The position numbers and the translations under genes were made by a program. A model generated the notes under the pieces. That model did no database searches and was not told the DNA's origin. It saw only the letters and a program-made list of their open reading frames with translations. DNA of 15,412 nt from Cloacimonetes bacterium UBA6081 (GTDB lineage Bacteria > Cloacimonadota > Cloacimonadia > Cloacimonadales > Cloacimonadaceae). Numbering within the stretch: position 1 is the stretch's first letter; each line of letters opens with the position of its first letter. Of this stretch, positions 7,345 to 13,987 are shown one piece after another. The stretch lies in the NCBI GenBank assembly GCA_002428685.1, contig DIXL01000109.1, positions 1-15,412 on the forward strand, in the 5' to 3' direction.

Positions 7345-8364
7345 TTATTCAATCACACGCACTTTGGCGTTTTCGGTTAACAAATTCAGACCTTCTGAAA
7401 TCAGTTTGTCACCTACTTTGAGACCTGAGGTTACCTCAAAGCTCAAAGAGTTGTCCAATCCTGTCTCAATCTGGGTTTTTACCGCTTTATCGCCAACATT
7501 AAGCCATACATAGGTATTGCCATTCTCGGTTAGCATCTGTTGCCGTTCCACTACGATAACGTTGGCTTTGTTTAGCACTTCGATGGCTATATCGGCGGTT
7601 ACGCCATAGCTGATTTTGGGGTTGGAACCGGGGAAGACAATTTCCACACGAAAAGCTTTGCTTTCCATATCCATGGCCATCGAGATGCTGGAAATTCTGC
7701 CTGTGATGGTGGTATCCAGCCATTTGGCAGTCGCTTTGGCACCTTTTTTTATCTTCTGGATATCGGCGTCCGGAACCATAATTGTAGCTTTATAGCCACC
7801 GGTGGAGGCTACGGTAAACAGGTCTTTGCCCGGAAACACTTTTTCGCTGGGATTTACCAGCATGGCAGTTATGATGCCGCTGAGGGGAGCACGCACATTT
7901 ATCATCTGTTCACTGGCATCCAAATTGGCCTTACTAACCTTATATTGTGTTTCCACATTATCCAAATCCTGTTGACTAATGGCTCCCTGGGCATGCAGCC
8001 TTTGCATGCGCTCGTAAACGGTTTTAATGCTGTTAAAAGCAGTGGTGGCTTGTTCCCATTGTGCTGCTGGAGTATTAACAGGGAAGCTGATGATAATTTC
8101 ATTTTTGGTTACTCTGTCGCCTACTTTGGCGTTTATCTTGCCTACAATTTCAGACACCATGGCCTGGGCAGTGGATTCTTCCAAACCGTTAAGGTTGGCG
8201 TTGTAGTGCAGTTCACTGCGAAAGGTGGTGGGTTGCACCTCAATCTGCCGAACGGGGATACCCTCTTCGGTGTAGATTTGTTCCATATCTTTGTTTGTAT
8301 CCTGTTTTTTCCCACAAGCAGTAAGCAATATCAGGGATATTAGGACTATGATGTAGCGTTTCAT
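7345..8364 (-). CDS. RND efflux periplasmic membrane-fusion lipoprotein
   Basis: This is the 339-residue HlyD/AcrA-type adaptor joining the pump to the outer-membrane channel. MKRYIIVLISLILLTACGKK is a lipoprotein signal with lipobox LTAC, so Cys17 should be lipidated and anchor the protein to a membrane. A first half-lipoyl segment (ESTAQAMVSEIVGKINAKVG), a coiled-coil hairpin (about 98-150, including 'RMQRLHAQGAISQQDLDNVE') and the second lipoyl half (INVRAPLSGIITAMLVNPSE) are clear. A beta-barrel and a membrane-proximal domain ending in VRVIE follow. An in-frame ATG five codons upstream at 8379 abuts the TolC stop. I prefer 8364 because GGAGAA lies 6 bases before it and the lipoprotein signal then begins normally. 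It sits between the channel and pump genes in one operon. Confidence 0.92.
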   Translation of the reverse strand: MKRYIIVLISLILLTACGKKQDTNKDMEQIYTEEGIPVRQIEVQPTTFRSELHYNANLNGLEESTAQAMVSEIVGKINAKVGDRVTKNEIIISFPVNTPAAQWEQATTAFNSIKTVYERMQRLHAQGAISQQDLDNVETQYKVSKANLDASEQMINVRAPLSGIITAMLVNPSEKVFPGKDLFTVASTGGYKATIMVPDADIQKIKKGAKATAKWLDTTITGRISSISMAMDMESKAFRVEIVFPGSNPKISYGVTADIAIEVLNKANVIVVERQQMLTENGNTYVWLNVGDKAVKTQIETGLDNSLSFEVTSGLKVGDKLISEGLNLLTENAKVRVIE

Positions 8365-8379
8365 TATTGTGTTCTCCAT

Positions 8380-9759
8380 TTATAGATTGATGCCAACGGA
8401 CTTTTTAAAGTTACTGTCTGCCATGATGATCTCATAGATCGCTTGAAAGTATTGTAGCTGAATAGCTTGCCGCATTATCTGTGCGTCAAAAACCTCCAAT
8501 TGAATACCAACCTTATTGTCATATCGAACTTGTGCCAGTTCCAGGCTGCGGTCTGCCAAGCGGATGTTTTCGGCTTGCACGGCATAATTTTCCCAGGCAT
8601 GGCTGAGGTTTTGATGATCCTGTTTTATTTGCAGAGCAATCAGCTCCTGGGTATCACGTTGCTGCAGTTTGGCTTGCTGATGGTCATAAAGAGCATAGCG
8701 GCGTTTGGCAGTATTGGAAAACCCCGTAAATAAAGGTATCTGAAATCCGATGCTAAGCCCGTATTTACTGCCAAAGTCATCACGCTGAATGGCATATTCA
8801 TCGGCTGCTGTAAACAAGCTGTAATCTGCGCTCAAAGCTACATTGGGCAGATAGTTGCCCTTTTCGGCGTTGTATCTAATCTGCATAATCTGGGTGTTGA
8901 TATCCACCAGTTCCAGTTCGGTGCGGTTGCTAAGCCCCATATTGGTAGCGGCTTCCAGGGAAATAACGTTTTCAGGCGGCAGCAGGAAATCACCTTCGGG
9001 CATTACAGACACATCCTCGGTGCCAATTTGCTTGCGGAATGCCGCCAAAGCGAGGCTGAACATGTTCTCTGCCTGTAAAACCTGCGGTTGTAGCTTGGCC
9101 ACTTCCAATCGGGCACGCAGCACATCAAACTCCGAAACCTGGCCTTCGCTTTGAAAGAGTTCCACCCTTTGCAGATGGCGGTTGGCTATCTCCAGGCCGT
9201 CCTTTTGCACGTCCCACAGTTTCTTGGCCAGCATACATTGGTAGTAAAGCTGCGTGGTGGAGAGCACCACTTCTTGTTCCTGCATTTTATAACGCAGTTT
9301 CTGAATACTCCGGAATCTATCTACTGCTTTGATTCCGTTTATCAGTTTGCCACCTAAAAACAACACCTGATCCATCTTTAGCTGCAGGGCAAAAGAACCT
9401 TGCGGAGCCGGAGAACTGGGAATCATAGAATTAACTACGCTTTCTATCACACCGGTCAGATATTCGTCATTATCTGTGGCTGTATCATCCAAACCATCGG
9501 AAAAGCTAACCTTCTCAGGGATAGAAGAATCAGGGTAGTAAGTTTTACTAAGGCCGTAAGCACCCTGCAAACTAAGCTGCGGCAGCAATGAGCCCCGCAC
9601 ATCGTTATAGGTTTGTTCGGCTTTTTTTACGTCTTCCATGGCCATCAGCAGACTTTTATTATTCATTTTGGCCATGGCGATGCTTTCATCCAAACTGATG
9701 GCGTGTAAACCCCAGCTCATCAGTAGTGCGAATGAAAGAGTCAAAAGGGATATTTTCAT
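8380..9759 (-). CDS. TolC-like outer-membrane efflux channel protein
   Basis: This 459-residue protein has a Sec signal peptide MKISLLTLSFALLMSWGLHA (cleavage about after residue 20), followed immediately by ISLDESIAMAKMNNKSLL, the usual start of the outer-membrane efflux protein fold. The two OEP repeats show the long helical segments typical of the trimeric channel, e.g. 'LQRVELFQSEGQVSEFDVLRARLEVAKLQ' in repeat one and 'RYDNKVGIQLEVFDAQIM' in repeat two. It should provide the exit duct for the pump encoded downstream. The frame extends nine codons further upstream to 9786, overlapping tetR. I choose 9759 because GAGGTTAA sits 5-7 bases before that ATG and the signal peptide starts there. 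The stop is followed within 15 bases by the fusion-protein start, so translation is probably coupled. Confidence 0.9.
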   Translation of the reverse strand: MKISLLTLSFALLMSWGLHAISLDESIAMAKMNNKSLLMAMEDVKKAEQTYNDVRGSLLPQLSLQGAYGLSKTYYPDSSIPEKVSFSDGLDDTATDNDEYLTGVIESVVNSMIPSSPAPQGSFALQLKMDQVLFLGGKLINGIKAVDRFRSIQKLRYKMQEQEVVLSTTQLYYQCMLAKKLWDVQKDGLEIANRHLQRVELFQSEGQVSEFDVLRARLEVAKLQPQVLQAENMFSLALAAFRKQIGTEDVSVMPEGDFLLPPENVISLEAATNMGLSNRTELELVDINTQIMQIRYNAEKGNYLPNVALSADYSLFTAADEYAIQRDDFGSKYGLSIGFQIPLFTGFSNTAKRRYALYDHQQAKLQQRDTQELIALQIKQDHQNLSHAWENYAVQAENIRLADRSLELAQVRYDNKVGIQLEVFDAQIMRQAIQLQYFQAIYEIIMADSNFKKSVGINL

Positions 9760-9763
9760 TGTT

Positions 9764-10363
9764 TTAACCTCGTTTAAGAATTCCATGTAAAAACACCTTG
9801 ATAATCATTTCGTGATCTCTTTCGATGCGCTCTAAAAACTTCTCAATGTCAACAACCATAAAGTTCGAATCTCCCAACAAAAACCAATCCAGCACTACTT
9901 CGCAGAAGTTGTCCGAAGCAAGGTCTTCGTTTAGCAAACCCTGATTTCTCCCTAAATCTAAGATTTCTTTTAGCAAACTCAGCATTCTATACCGATAGTT
10001 TTGTCTGTATTCACACAAGCGCTTCAAATACTGAAAAGGCATGCTACGCAAGCTTTCTAACATGATTGGCATGTTTTCGTAAGCCGTTTTGATGGGCACT
10101 TGCACAAAAGCATGCAACTTGGCTTCGAAACTATCCAGAGCGGCAATATGCCGATACAGAATGTTAAAAAACTCATTGTTTTTTTGTTCCACTGCTGCCA
10201 TAAACAGCTCTTCCTTGTTGGGGAAGTAGTTGTAAACAGTGCCTTTGGCAATTTGCGTTGCAGCGGCTATCTCATCCAAAGATGTCTTGCTAAAACCGTA
10301 TTTGCTAAACAGCTTTGTGGCCGTGTCTAAGATCAGTTGTCTTTTTTCCTGAGCATTACTCAT
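9764..10363 (-). CDS. TetR-family transcriptional regulator of the efflux operon
   Basis: This 199-residue protein is of normal TetR size. The N-terminal DNA-binding domain is clear: ILDTATKLFSKYGFSKTSLD (11-30) and EIAAATQIAKGTVYNYFPNK (31-50), with the helix-turn-helix at about 28-48. The remaining helices form a ligand and dimer domain with no predictable ligand. AAGGAAA lies about 6 bases before the ATG. It is the first gene of the minus-strand unit, and its stop codon overlaps the ribosome-binding site of the TolC gene, so regulator and pump are one transcript. TetR proteins usually repress their own operon until an exported compound binds. The palindrome at 10402-10416 is the likely operator. 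Confidence 0.93.
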   Translation of the reverse strand: MSNAQEKRQLILDTATKLFSKYGFSKTSLDEIAAATQIAKGTVYNYFPNKEELFMAAVEQKNNEFFNILYRHIAALDSFEAKLHAFVQVPIKTAYENMPIMLESLRSMPFQYLKRLCEYRQNYRYRMLSLLKEILDLGRNQGLLNEDLASDNFCEVVLDWFLLGDSNFMVVDIEKFLERIERDHEMIIKVFLHGILKRG

Positions 10364-10401
10364 CCAATTTCCTTTTTTCTAAGCATATATTCCTCATATC
10401 G

Positions 10402-10416
10402 TTACACACTGTGTAA
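10402..10416. promoter_or_regulatory. Perfect 15-bp palindrome, candidate TetR operator
   Basis: TTACACA (10402-10408), a central C, then TGTGTAA (10410-10416): seven of seven base pairs match. It lies 39 bases upstream of the tetR start on the minus strand, where a self-repressing TetR protein would bind. The size (15 bp with an odd centre) suits this family. No second copy was seen elsewhere in the window. Confidence 0.6.
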
Positions 10417-10424
10417 TGAATAAC

Positions 10425-10458
10425 TGACCCATATTGGTCAAATAGTCAAAACGGTCAA
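10425..10458 (-). promoter_or_regulatory. Clustered TTGAC repeats upstream of tetR, possible promoter or second regulator site
   Basis: Read on the minus strand, TTGACC (10453-10458), TTGACT (10444-10449) and TTGACC (10436-10441) occur at 8-9 base spacing. TGACC (10425-10429) also forms an inverted pair with GGTCA (10436-10440). Each TTGAC resembles a -35 box, but no good -10 box lies at the right distance, so I cannot say which, if any, is used. The repeats may instead be direct-repeat binding sites. Confidence 0.35.
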
Positions 10459-10562
10459 GACAAATTTTGTGAGTTAGTCTTCAGTTGTTTTAAGAGAATG
10501 TTCTTTTTCCCCAACCAAGCTAAGCTGCCTTCCTTATAGTAGTGGAGAGTAAGTTGGCTTGA

Positions 10563-10670
10563 ATGCATTCTATGAAATACAGACGAGGCTACCGTCCAAG
10601 GCAGCCTCGTTTGGCAAGACCAATCGTAAATAGATACTTTTGCATAGGGAAGATTTATTGCGTCGCCTGA
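10563..10670 (+). CDS. Tiny arginine-rich ORF, doubtful
   Basis: ATG 10563 opens a 35-residue frame ending at TGA 10668-10670. It reads MHSMKYRRGYRPRQPRLARP, then IVNRYFCIGKIYCVA. The first half is strikingly basic (seven Arg and one Lys in 20). GGAGAG (10544-10549) is 13 bases upstream, too far for a good ribosome-binding site. The GC-rich hairpin at 10583-10610 lies inside it. The Arg codons may simply reflect that hairpin rather than a real peptide. I recognise no family. Confidence 0.12.
   Translation: MHSMKYRRGYRPRQPRLARPIVNRYFCIGKIYCVA
10583..10610. other. GC-rich hairpin with a competing alternative pairing
   Basis: ACGAGGCT (10583-10590) pairs with AGCCTCGT (10603-10610), with two extra C-G pairs inside and a six-base loop. 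It looks like a terminator stem, but only TTT follows on the plus strand and no gene upstream would use it. The right arm overlaps AAGGCAGC (10598-10605), which is also complementary to GCTGCCTT (10524-10531). The two pairings exclude each other, as in switching RNAs. Confidence 0.45.
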
Positions 10671-10705
10671 TTTTTTCCGGAATTCATTTATACTATCCTC
10701 GCTCC

Positions 10706-10772
10706 AATTACGGAATCAATACGCAATCAATACGGACTTCATCCATAATCATTCCATATTGATTCCGTAATT
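10706..10772. repeat. Perfect 16-bp inverted repeat with internal 11-base direct repeat
   Basis: AATTACGGAATCAATA (10706-10721) and TATTGATTCCGTAATT (10757-10772) are exact reverse complements separated by 35 bases. The left arm overlaps a tandem direct repeat: AATCAATACG at 10714-10723 and again at 10725-10734, period 11 (one helical turn). No transposase is nearby. The arms could be regulator sites on one face of the helix, or the ends of a tiny non-autonomous element or its remnant. Confidence 0.7.
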
Positions 10773-10922
10773 AGATTAGCAGCATTTATTCACGAGAACA
10801 GGGATTCCCTAAAAAAAGATTGTTGTCCATAGAGAAATTTGTTTGTATTTTCCTCGCCATAGCATATCTTACTTTTAGCGTTTTTAGCAACCTTTATCAG
10901 CGACCTGTCCTGCAAATGTAAA

Positions 10923-10997
10923 CGTGGATTATTTTCCAACTACCAAAAGGGGCTTGTGCTTTACCACTGGCTGCATCCACGGTTTTGTGGAAAATAA
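10923..10997. repeat. Interleaved inverted repeats upstream of nrdD
   Basis: CGTGGAT (10923-10929) is complementary to ATCCACG (10975-10981), and TTATTTTCCA (10929-10938) to TGGAAAATAA (10988-10997). The order a1-a2-b1-b2 means that the two stems in RNA would form a pseudoknot or be alternatives, not a simple nested hairpin. The centre lies about 190 bases before the nrdD start. It could be a cis-acting RNA or two protein sites. The best nrdD promoter seen lies downstream of it, which favours DNA sites unless an earlier promoter exists. Confidence 0.45.
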
Positions 10998-11023
10998 ACA
11001 ACAGAGATGTAGCACAATTTGCC

Positions 11024-11054
11024 TTGACAGAAATGGTAAGTCCTTATTTATATG
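11024..11054 (+). promoter_or_regulatory. Likely sigma-70-type promoter of the nrdD operon
   Basis: A perfect -35 box TTGACA (11024-11029) is followed by an AT-rich stretch with -10 candidates TTTATA (11047-11052, spacer 17) or TATATG (11049-11054, spacer 19). This would give a leader of roughly 95 bases before ATG 11154. No clear NrdR box was found around it. Confidence 0.45.
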
Positions 11055-11153
11055 GATGTCGTCTGCTTATAAGTAAAAACGTGAATTTTGGTTATAGCGT
11101 TGTAAGTTCAACATAAATAATAAGATATAGATACAGTTTAGAGGGGAATGCGA

Positions 11154-13286
11154 ATGTTTTCGATGATCCGAAAGCGAAACGGACATATAGTTAGTTTTGA
11201 TAAACACAAGATAGCCAAGGCTATAGCTCGCTCTGGCCAGGCAACCGGAGAATTTAGCGATGAAATTGCCGACGTATTAACCCTGAGAGTGTTAAATCTG
11301 GCTCAGCAGGTGATCCAAACCGAAATTCCGGAAGTGGAAACAATTCAGGACATTGTGGAAGAAGTATTACTCGCTTCTCCTTACAAGAAAACGGCAAAGG
11401 CTTACATTATTTACCGCGATCAGCATTCCCGCATTCGTGAGTTGGTTTCCACAGCCGGAGTGAAACTGATTGATCAATACTTGGAAAAGCTGGATTGGCA
11501 GGTAAATGAGAACTCCAATATGGCATATTCGCTGCAGGGGCTAAATAATTACATCGCTTCAGAGGTAAGTAAAACCTACTGGCTGAGTAAAATTTATCCT
11601 CCTGAAATCAGAGAAGCCCACATGGGTGGAGATATGCATATTCACGATTTGGGTCAGCTCTCGGTTTATTGTGTGGGCTGGGATTTGATGGATGTGCTGC
11701 TAACCGGGTTTTGCGGAGCGGAAGGCAAAGTGGAAAGCTCTCCTGCCAAGCATTTCAGGAGTGCCTTGGGGCAGATCGTAAACTTCTTTTATACTTTGCA
11801 AGGGGAAGCAGCGGGAGCGCAGGCTTTTTCCAGTTTTGACACACTTCTGGCTCCCTTTATTTATTATGACAAACTGCGCTATGAGGATGTGAAACAGGCA
11901 CTTCAGGAGTTTGTTTTCAATATCAACGTTCCCACCCGGGTCGGCTTTCAAACCCCCTTCACAAACATAACCATGGATTTGTATCCTCATCAGTTGTATA
12001 AAGACCAGGCTGCCGTTGTGGGGGGAAAGCCCATGACCAAAAACTATGGTGATTTCCAGGCTGAAATGGACATTTTGAATAAGGCATTTCTGGAAGTTAT
12101 GATAGAAGGCGATGCCAAGGGCCGTGTATTTACTTTCCCTATCCCTACTTATAACATCACCAAAAACTTCGATTGGGACAATCCTGCCATCCTTTATTTA
12201 TGGGAAGCCACGGCAAAATATGGAATTCCTTACTTCTCAAACTTTGTAAACAGCGATATGGACCCCAATGATGCACGCAGTATGTGTTGCCGTTTACGCC
12301 TTGACACCCGAAAACTGGTAGCCAGAGGAGGAGGTTTGTTTGGCGCAAATCCCTTAACCGGCTCCATAGGTGTGGTAACTTTGAATCTGCCACGGATTGG
12401 CTTTTTAGCCGAAAACGAAGCTGAGTTCTTTACCCTGCTGGAAGAAAGGCTGCTTTTGGCAAAAAACAGTTTGGAGATTAAACGCAAAGTGCTGGAAACC
12501 TATACAAAAAGTGGATTGTATCCATACACAAAGTTCTATTTGAAAAGCATTTACGAACGCTTTAACCAATATTGGAAAAACCACTTTTCCACCATCGGGA
12601 TCATCGGTATGAATGAAGCGATTGAAAACCTGATGAATAAAAACTTGGGGACAACCGAAGGAAAGGATTTTGCTATCAGGGTTATGGACTATCTGAGAGC
12701 GCGGCTGATTGATATTCAGGAAGAAACCTTGAATAATTATAATCTGGAAGCCACACCCGCCGAAGGAACCAGCTATAGGCTGGCGATTTTGGATAAAAAG
12801 CAGCTTCCAGGCATAAAATGTGCCAGTTGTAGAGGCGATACTCCTTTTTATACCAATAGTACGCAACTGCCGGTGAATTTTTCGGACGATATCTTTGAAG
12901 TGCTGGATTTGCAGGATGAATTGCAAACCAAATATACCGGAGGAACCGTGCTTCACATCTTTGGAGGAGAAAGGGTTGAACACGGACACAGCATAAAAGC
13001 TCTGGTAAAAAGTATTTGCGAAAGCTACCGCCTGCCCTATTTTACCTTTTCACCAACATTTAGTATCTGTTCACAACATGGTTATCTGGATGGAGAGCAA
13101 CCGTTTTGCCCCATCTGTAACAAAGAAACAGAGGTATTTTCACGTATAGTGGGTTATTTAAGACCAGTTTCTCAATGGAATGAAGGCAAAAAAGCGGAAT
13201 TTAGACTGCGCACCACCTTCAATCCTTTAAAACAGCATGATAAAACACCTTTGGCAAGCTCAGACAAGGTTTTGTCCAAAGCATGA
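11154..13286 (+). CDS. nrdD: Anaerobic (class III) ribonucleoside-triphosphate reductase
   Basis: This glycyl-radical enzyme reduces NTPs to dNTPs without oxygen. From ATG 11154 it has 710 residues. An ATP-cone allosteric domain opens it (about 4-95, starting SMIRKRNGHIVSFDKHKIAK). Active-site landmarks follow: Cys173 in HDLGQLSVYCVGWDL; the finger-loop Cys378-Cys379 in SMCCRLRLD, where the thiyl radical is expected; and RGGGLFGANPLTGSIGVVTL. The C-terminus has a Cys556xxCys559 pair, a zinc-type set Cys639xxHis642...Cys652xxCys655 and the glycyl-radical Gly667 in SRIVGYLRPVSQWN. The set uses His where E. coli NrdD has Cys. An ATG at 11148 is also in frame, but the strong site AGAGGGG (11140-11146) is 7 bases from 11154 and only one base from 11148. 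The stop overlaps the nrdG start (ATGA), so the activase is translationally coupled. Confidence 0.96.
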   Translation: MFSMIRKRNGHIVSFDKHKIAKAIARSGQATGEFSDEIADVLTLRVLNLAQQVIQTEIPEVETIQDIVEEVLLASPYKKTAKAYIIYRDQHSRIRELVSTAGVKLIDQYLEKLDWQVNENSNMAYSLQGLNNYIASEVSKTYWLSKIYPPEIREAHMGGDMHIHDLGQLSVYCVGWDLMDVLLTGFCGAEGKVESSPAKHFRSALGQIVNFFYTLQGEAAGAQAFSSFDTLLAPFIYYDKLRYEDVKQALQEFVFNINVPTRVGFQTPFTNITMDLYPHQLYKDQAAVVGGKPMTKNYGDFQAEMDILNKAFLEVMIEGDAKGRVFTFPIPTYNITKNFDWDNPAILYLWEATAKYGIPYFSNFVNSDMDPNDARSMCCRLRLDTRKLVARGGGLFGANPLTGSIGVVTLNLPRIGFLAENEAEFFTLLEERLLLAKNSLEIKRKVLETYTKSGLYPYTKFYLKSIYERFNQYWKNHFSTIGIIGMNEAIENLMNKNLGTTEGKDFAIRVMDYLRARLIDIQEETLNNYNLEATPAEGTSYRLAILDKKQLPGIKCASCRGDTPFYTNSTQLPVNFSDDIFEVLDLQDELQTKYTGGTVLHIFGGERVEHGHSIKALVKSICESYRLPYFTFSPTFSICSQHGYLDGEQPFCPICNKETEVFSRIVGYLRPVSQWNEGKKAEFRLRTTFNPLKQHDKTPLASSDKVLSKA

Positions 13287-13987
13287 ACATAGGTGGATTC
13301 CAAAGATTTTCTCTTCTGGACTATCCAGGACAACTATCGGCCATAGTTTTTACCCAAGGCTGTAATTTTCGCTGCCCCTATTGCCACAATCCCGTTCTGG
13401 TAGAACCAACCTTATATGAACCGCGATTAAATACGGAATGGGTGTTGCGCTTTCTTTACCGCAGACGTAAAAAACTCGGAGCAGTGGTTGTTTCCGGGGG
13501 TGAGCCAACCTTACAAGATGATATTGTGCCTTTTTTAAAGCTACTAAAAGCCATGCGTTTTAAAGTGAAACTGGATACCAACGGCTCGATTCCGGAAGTG
13601 TTGGAAACCATTGCCAATGCCGATTTGGTAGATTATTTTGCGATGGATATCAAAGCTCCCTTGCCTTTATACAAACTGGTTTCGCGTGCCGATACCAATA
13701 CAGAAAGCATCACCCAAAGCATGGAGATTATTCGCAGAGCAGGAGTGAATTATGAGTTTCGCACCACATTCTTTGATGCCCTGCTTAGTGTAAATGACAT
13801 TATTGAGATGCAAACACTGCTGAAACCCGGAGATAAGTTTATTGTGCAAGAATGCCGCTATGGGCAAAACTTGGAAAAGCTGGAGAAACCAGAAGGAAAA
13901 ATGCCCTTGGAAGCAAGCCCGATCTGCCAGACTTTAATCGGTTGGGGTAAACAGCACAGCGTATCTGTAAGCGTTCGCAGCCTATGA
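13283..13987 (+). CDS. nrdG: Anaerobic ribonucleotide reductase activating protein (radical SAM)
   Basis: This 234-residue activase uses S-adenosylmethionine and a 4Fe-4S cluster to generate the glycyl radical on NrdD. The radical SAM motif CxxxCxxC is Cys27, Cys31 and Cys34 in TQGCNFRCPYCHNP. The SAM-binding SGGEPTLQ follows at 71-78, then KVKLDTNGSIPEVL and DYFAMDIKAPL, typical of pyruvate-formate-lyase-activase-like proteins. The opening NIGGFQRFSLLDYPGQLSAI is characteristic of the longer NrdG subfamily found with NrdD in many anaerobes. E. coli NrdG is shorter (about 155 residues). The ATG overlaps the nrdD stop, and its own stop overlaps the next gene's ATG, so this is the middle gene of a tight three-gene operon. 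Confidence 0.95.
   Translation: MNIGGFQRFSLLDYPGQLSAIVFTQGCNFRCPYCHNPVLVEPTLYEPRLNTEWVLRFLYRRRKKLGAVVVSGGEPTLQDDIVPFLKLLKAMRFKVKLDTNGSIPEVLETIANADLVDYFAMDIKAPLPLYKLVSRADTNTESITQSMEIIRRAGVNYEFRTTFFDALLSVNDIIEMQTLLKPGDKFIVQECRYGQNLEKLEKPEGKMPLEASPICQTLIGWGKQHSVSVSVRSL

Larger units (their letters stand above)
10364..11147. other. Divergent intergenic region (784 bases) rich in inverted repeats
   Basis: No convincing gene is seen between tetR (minus) and nrdD (plus). The region holds, left to right: the tetR operator palindrome, a cluster of TTGAC-type repeats, an 8-bp GC-rich hairpin inside a tiny ORF, a perfect 16-bp inverted repeat, two interleaved inverted repeats and a likely nrdD promoter. 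It is far longer than needed for two divergent promoters, while gaps elsewhere in the window are short. That argues for an undetected small RNA, a decayed gene or an insertion remnant. Confidence 0.55.

Noticed and set aside
10714..10734. Tandem AATCAATACG copies as the start of a CRISPR array
   Set aside because: There are only two copies, of 10 bases, with a one-base gap; no spacers and no cas genes.
10950..10985. ACCACTGGC resembling a B12 box, hinting at a cobalamin riboswitch before nrdD
   Set aside because: The conserved GCCACTG core is not exact and the other conserved riboswitch segments (GGGAA, GGTGCAAATCC-type, AGGTGCC-type) are absent.
11024..11147. NrdR boxes in the nrdD leader
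   Set aside because: No paired acaCwAtATaTwgtgt-like 16-mers could be found between the promoter candidate and the start codon, nor just upstream.
12405..12989. 194-residue minus-strand reading frame within nrdD
   Set aside because: nrdD is conserved throughout in the plus frame; the antisense frame has no family features.
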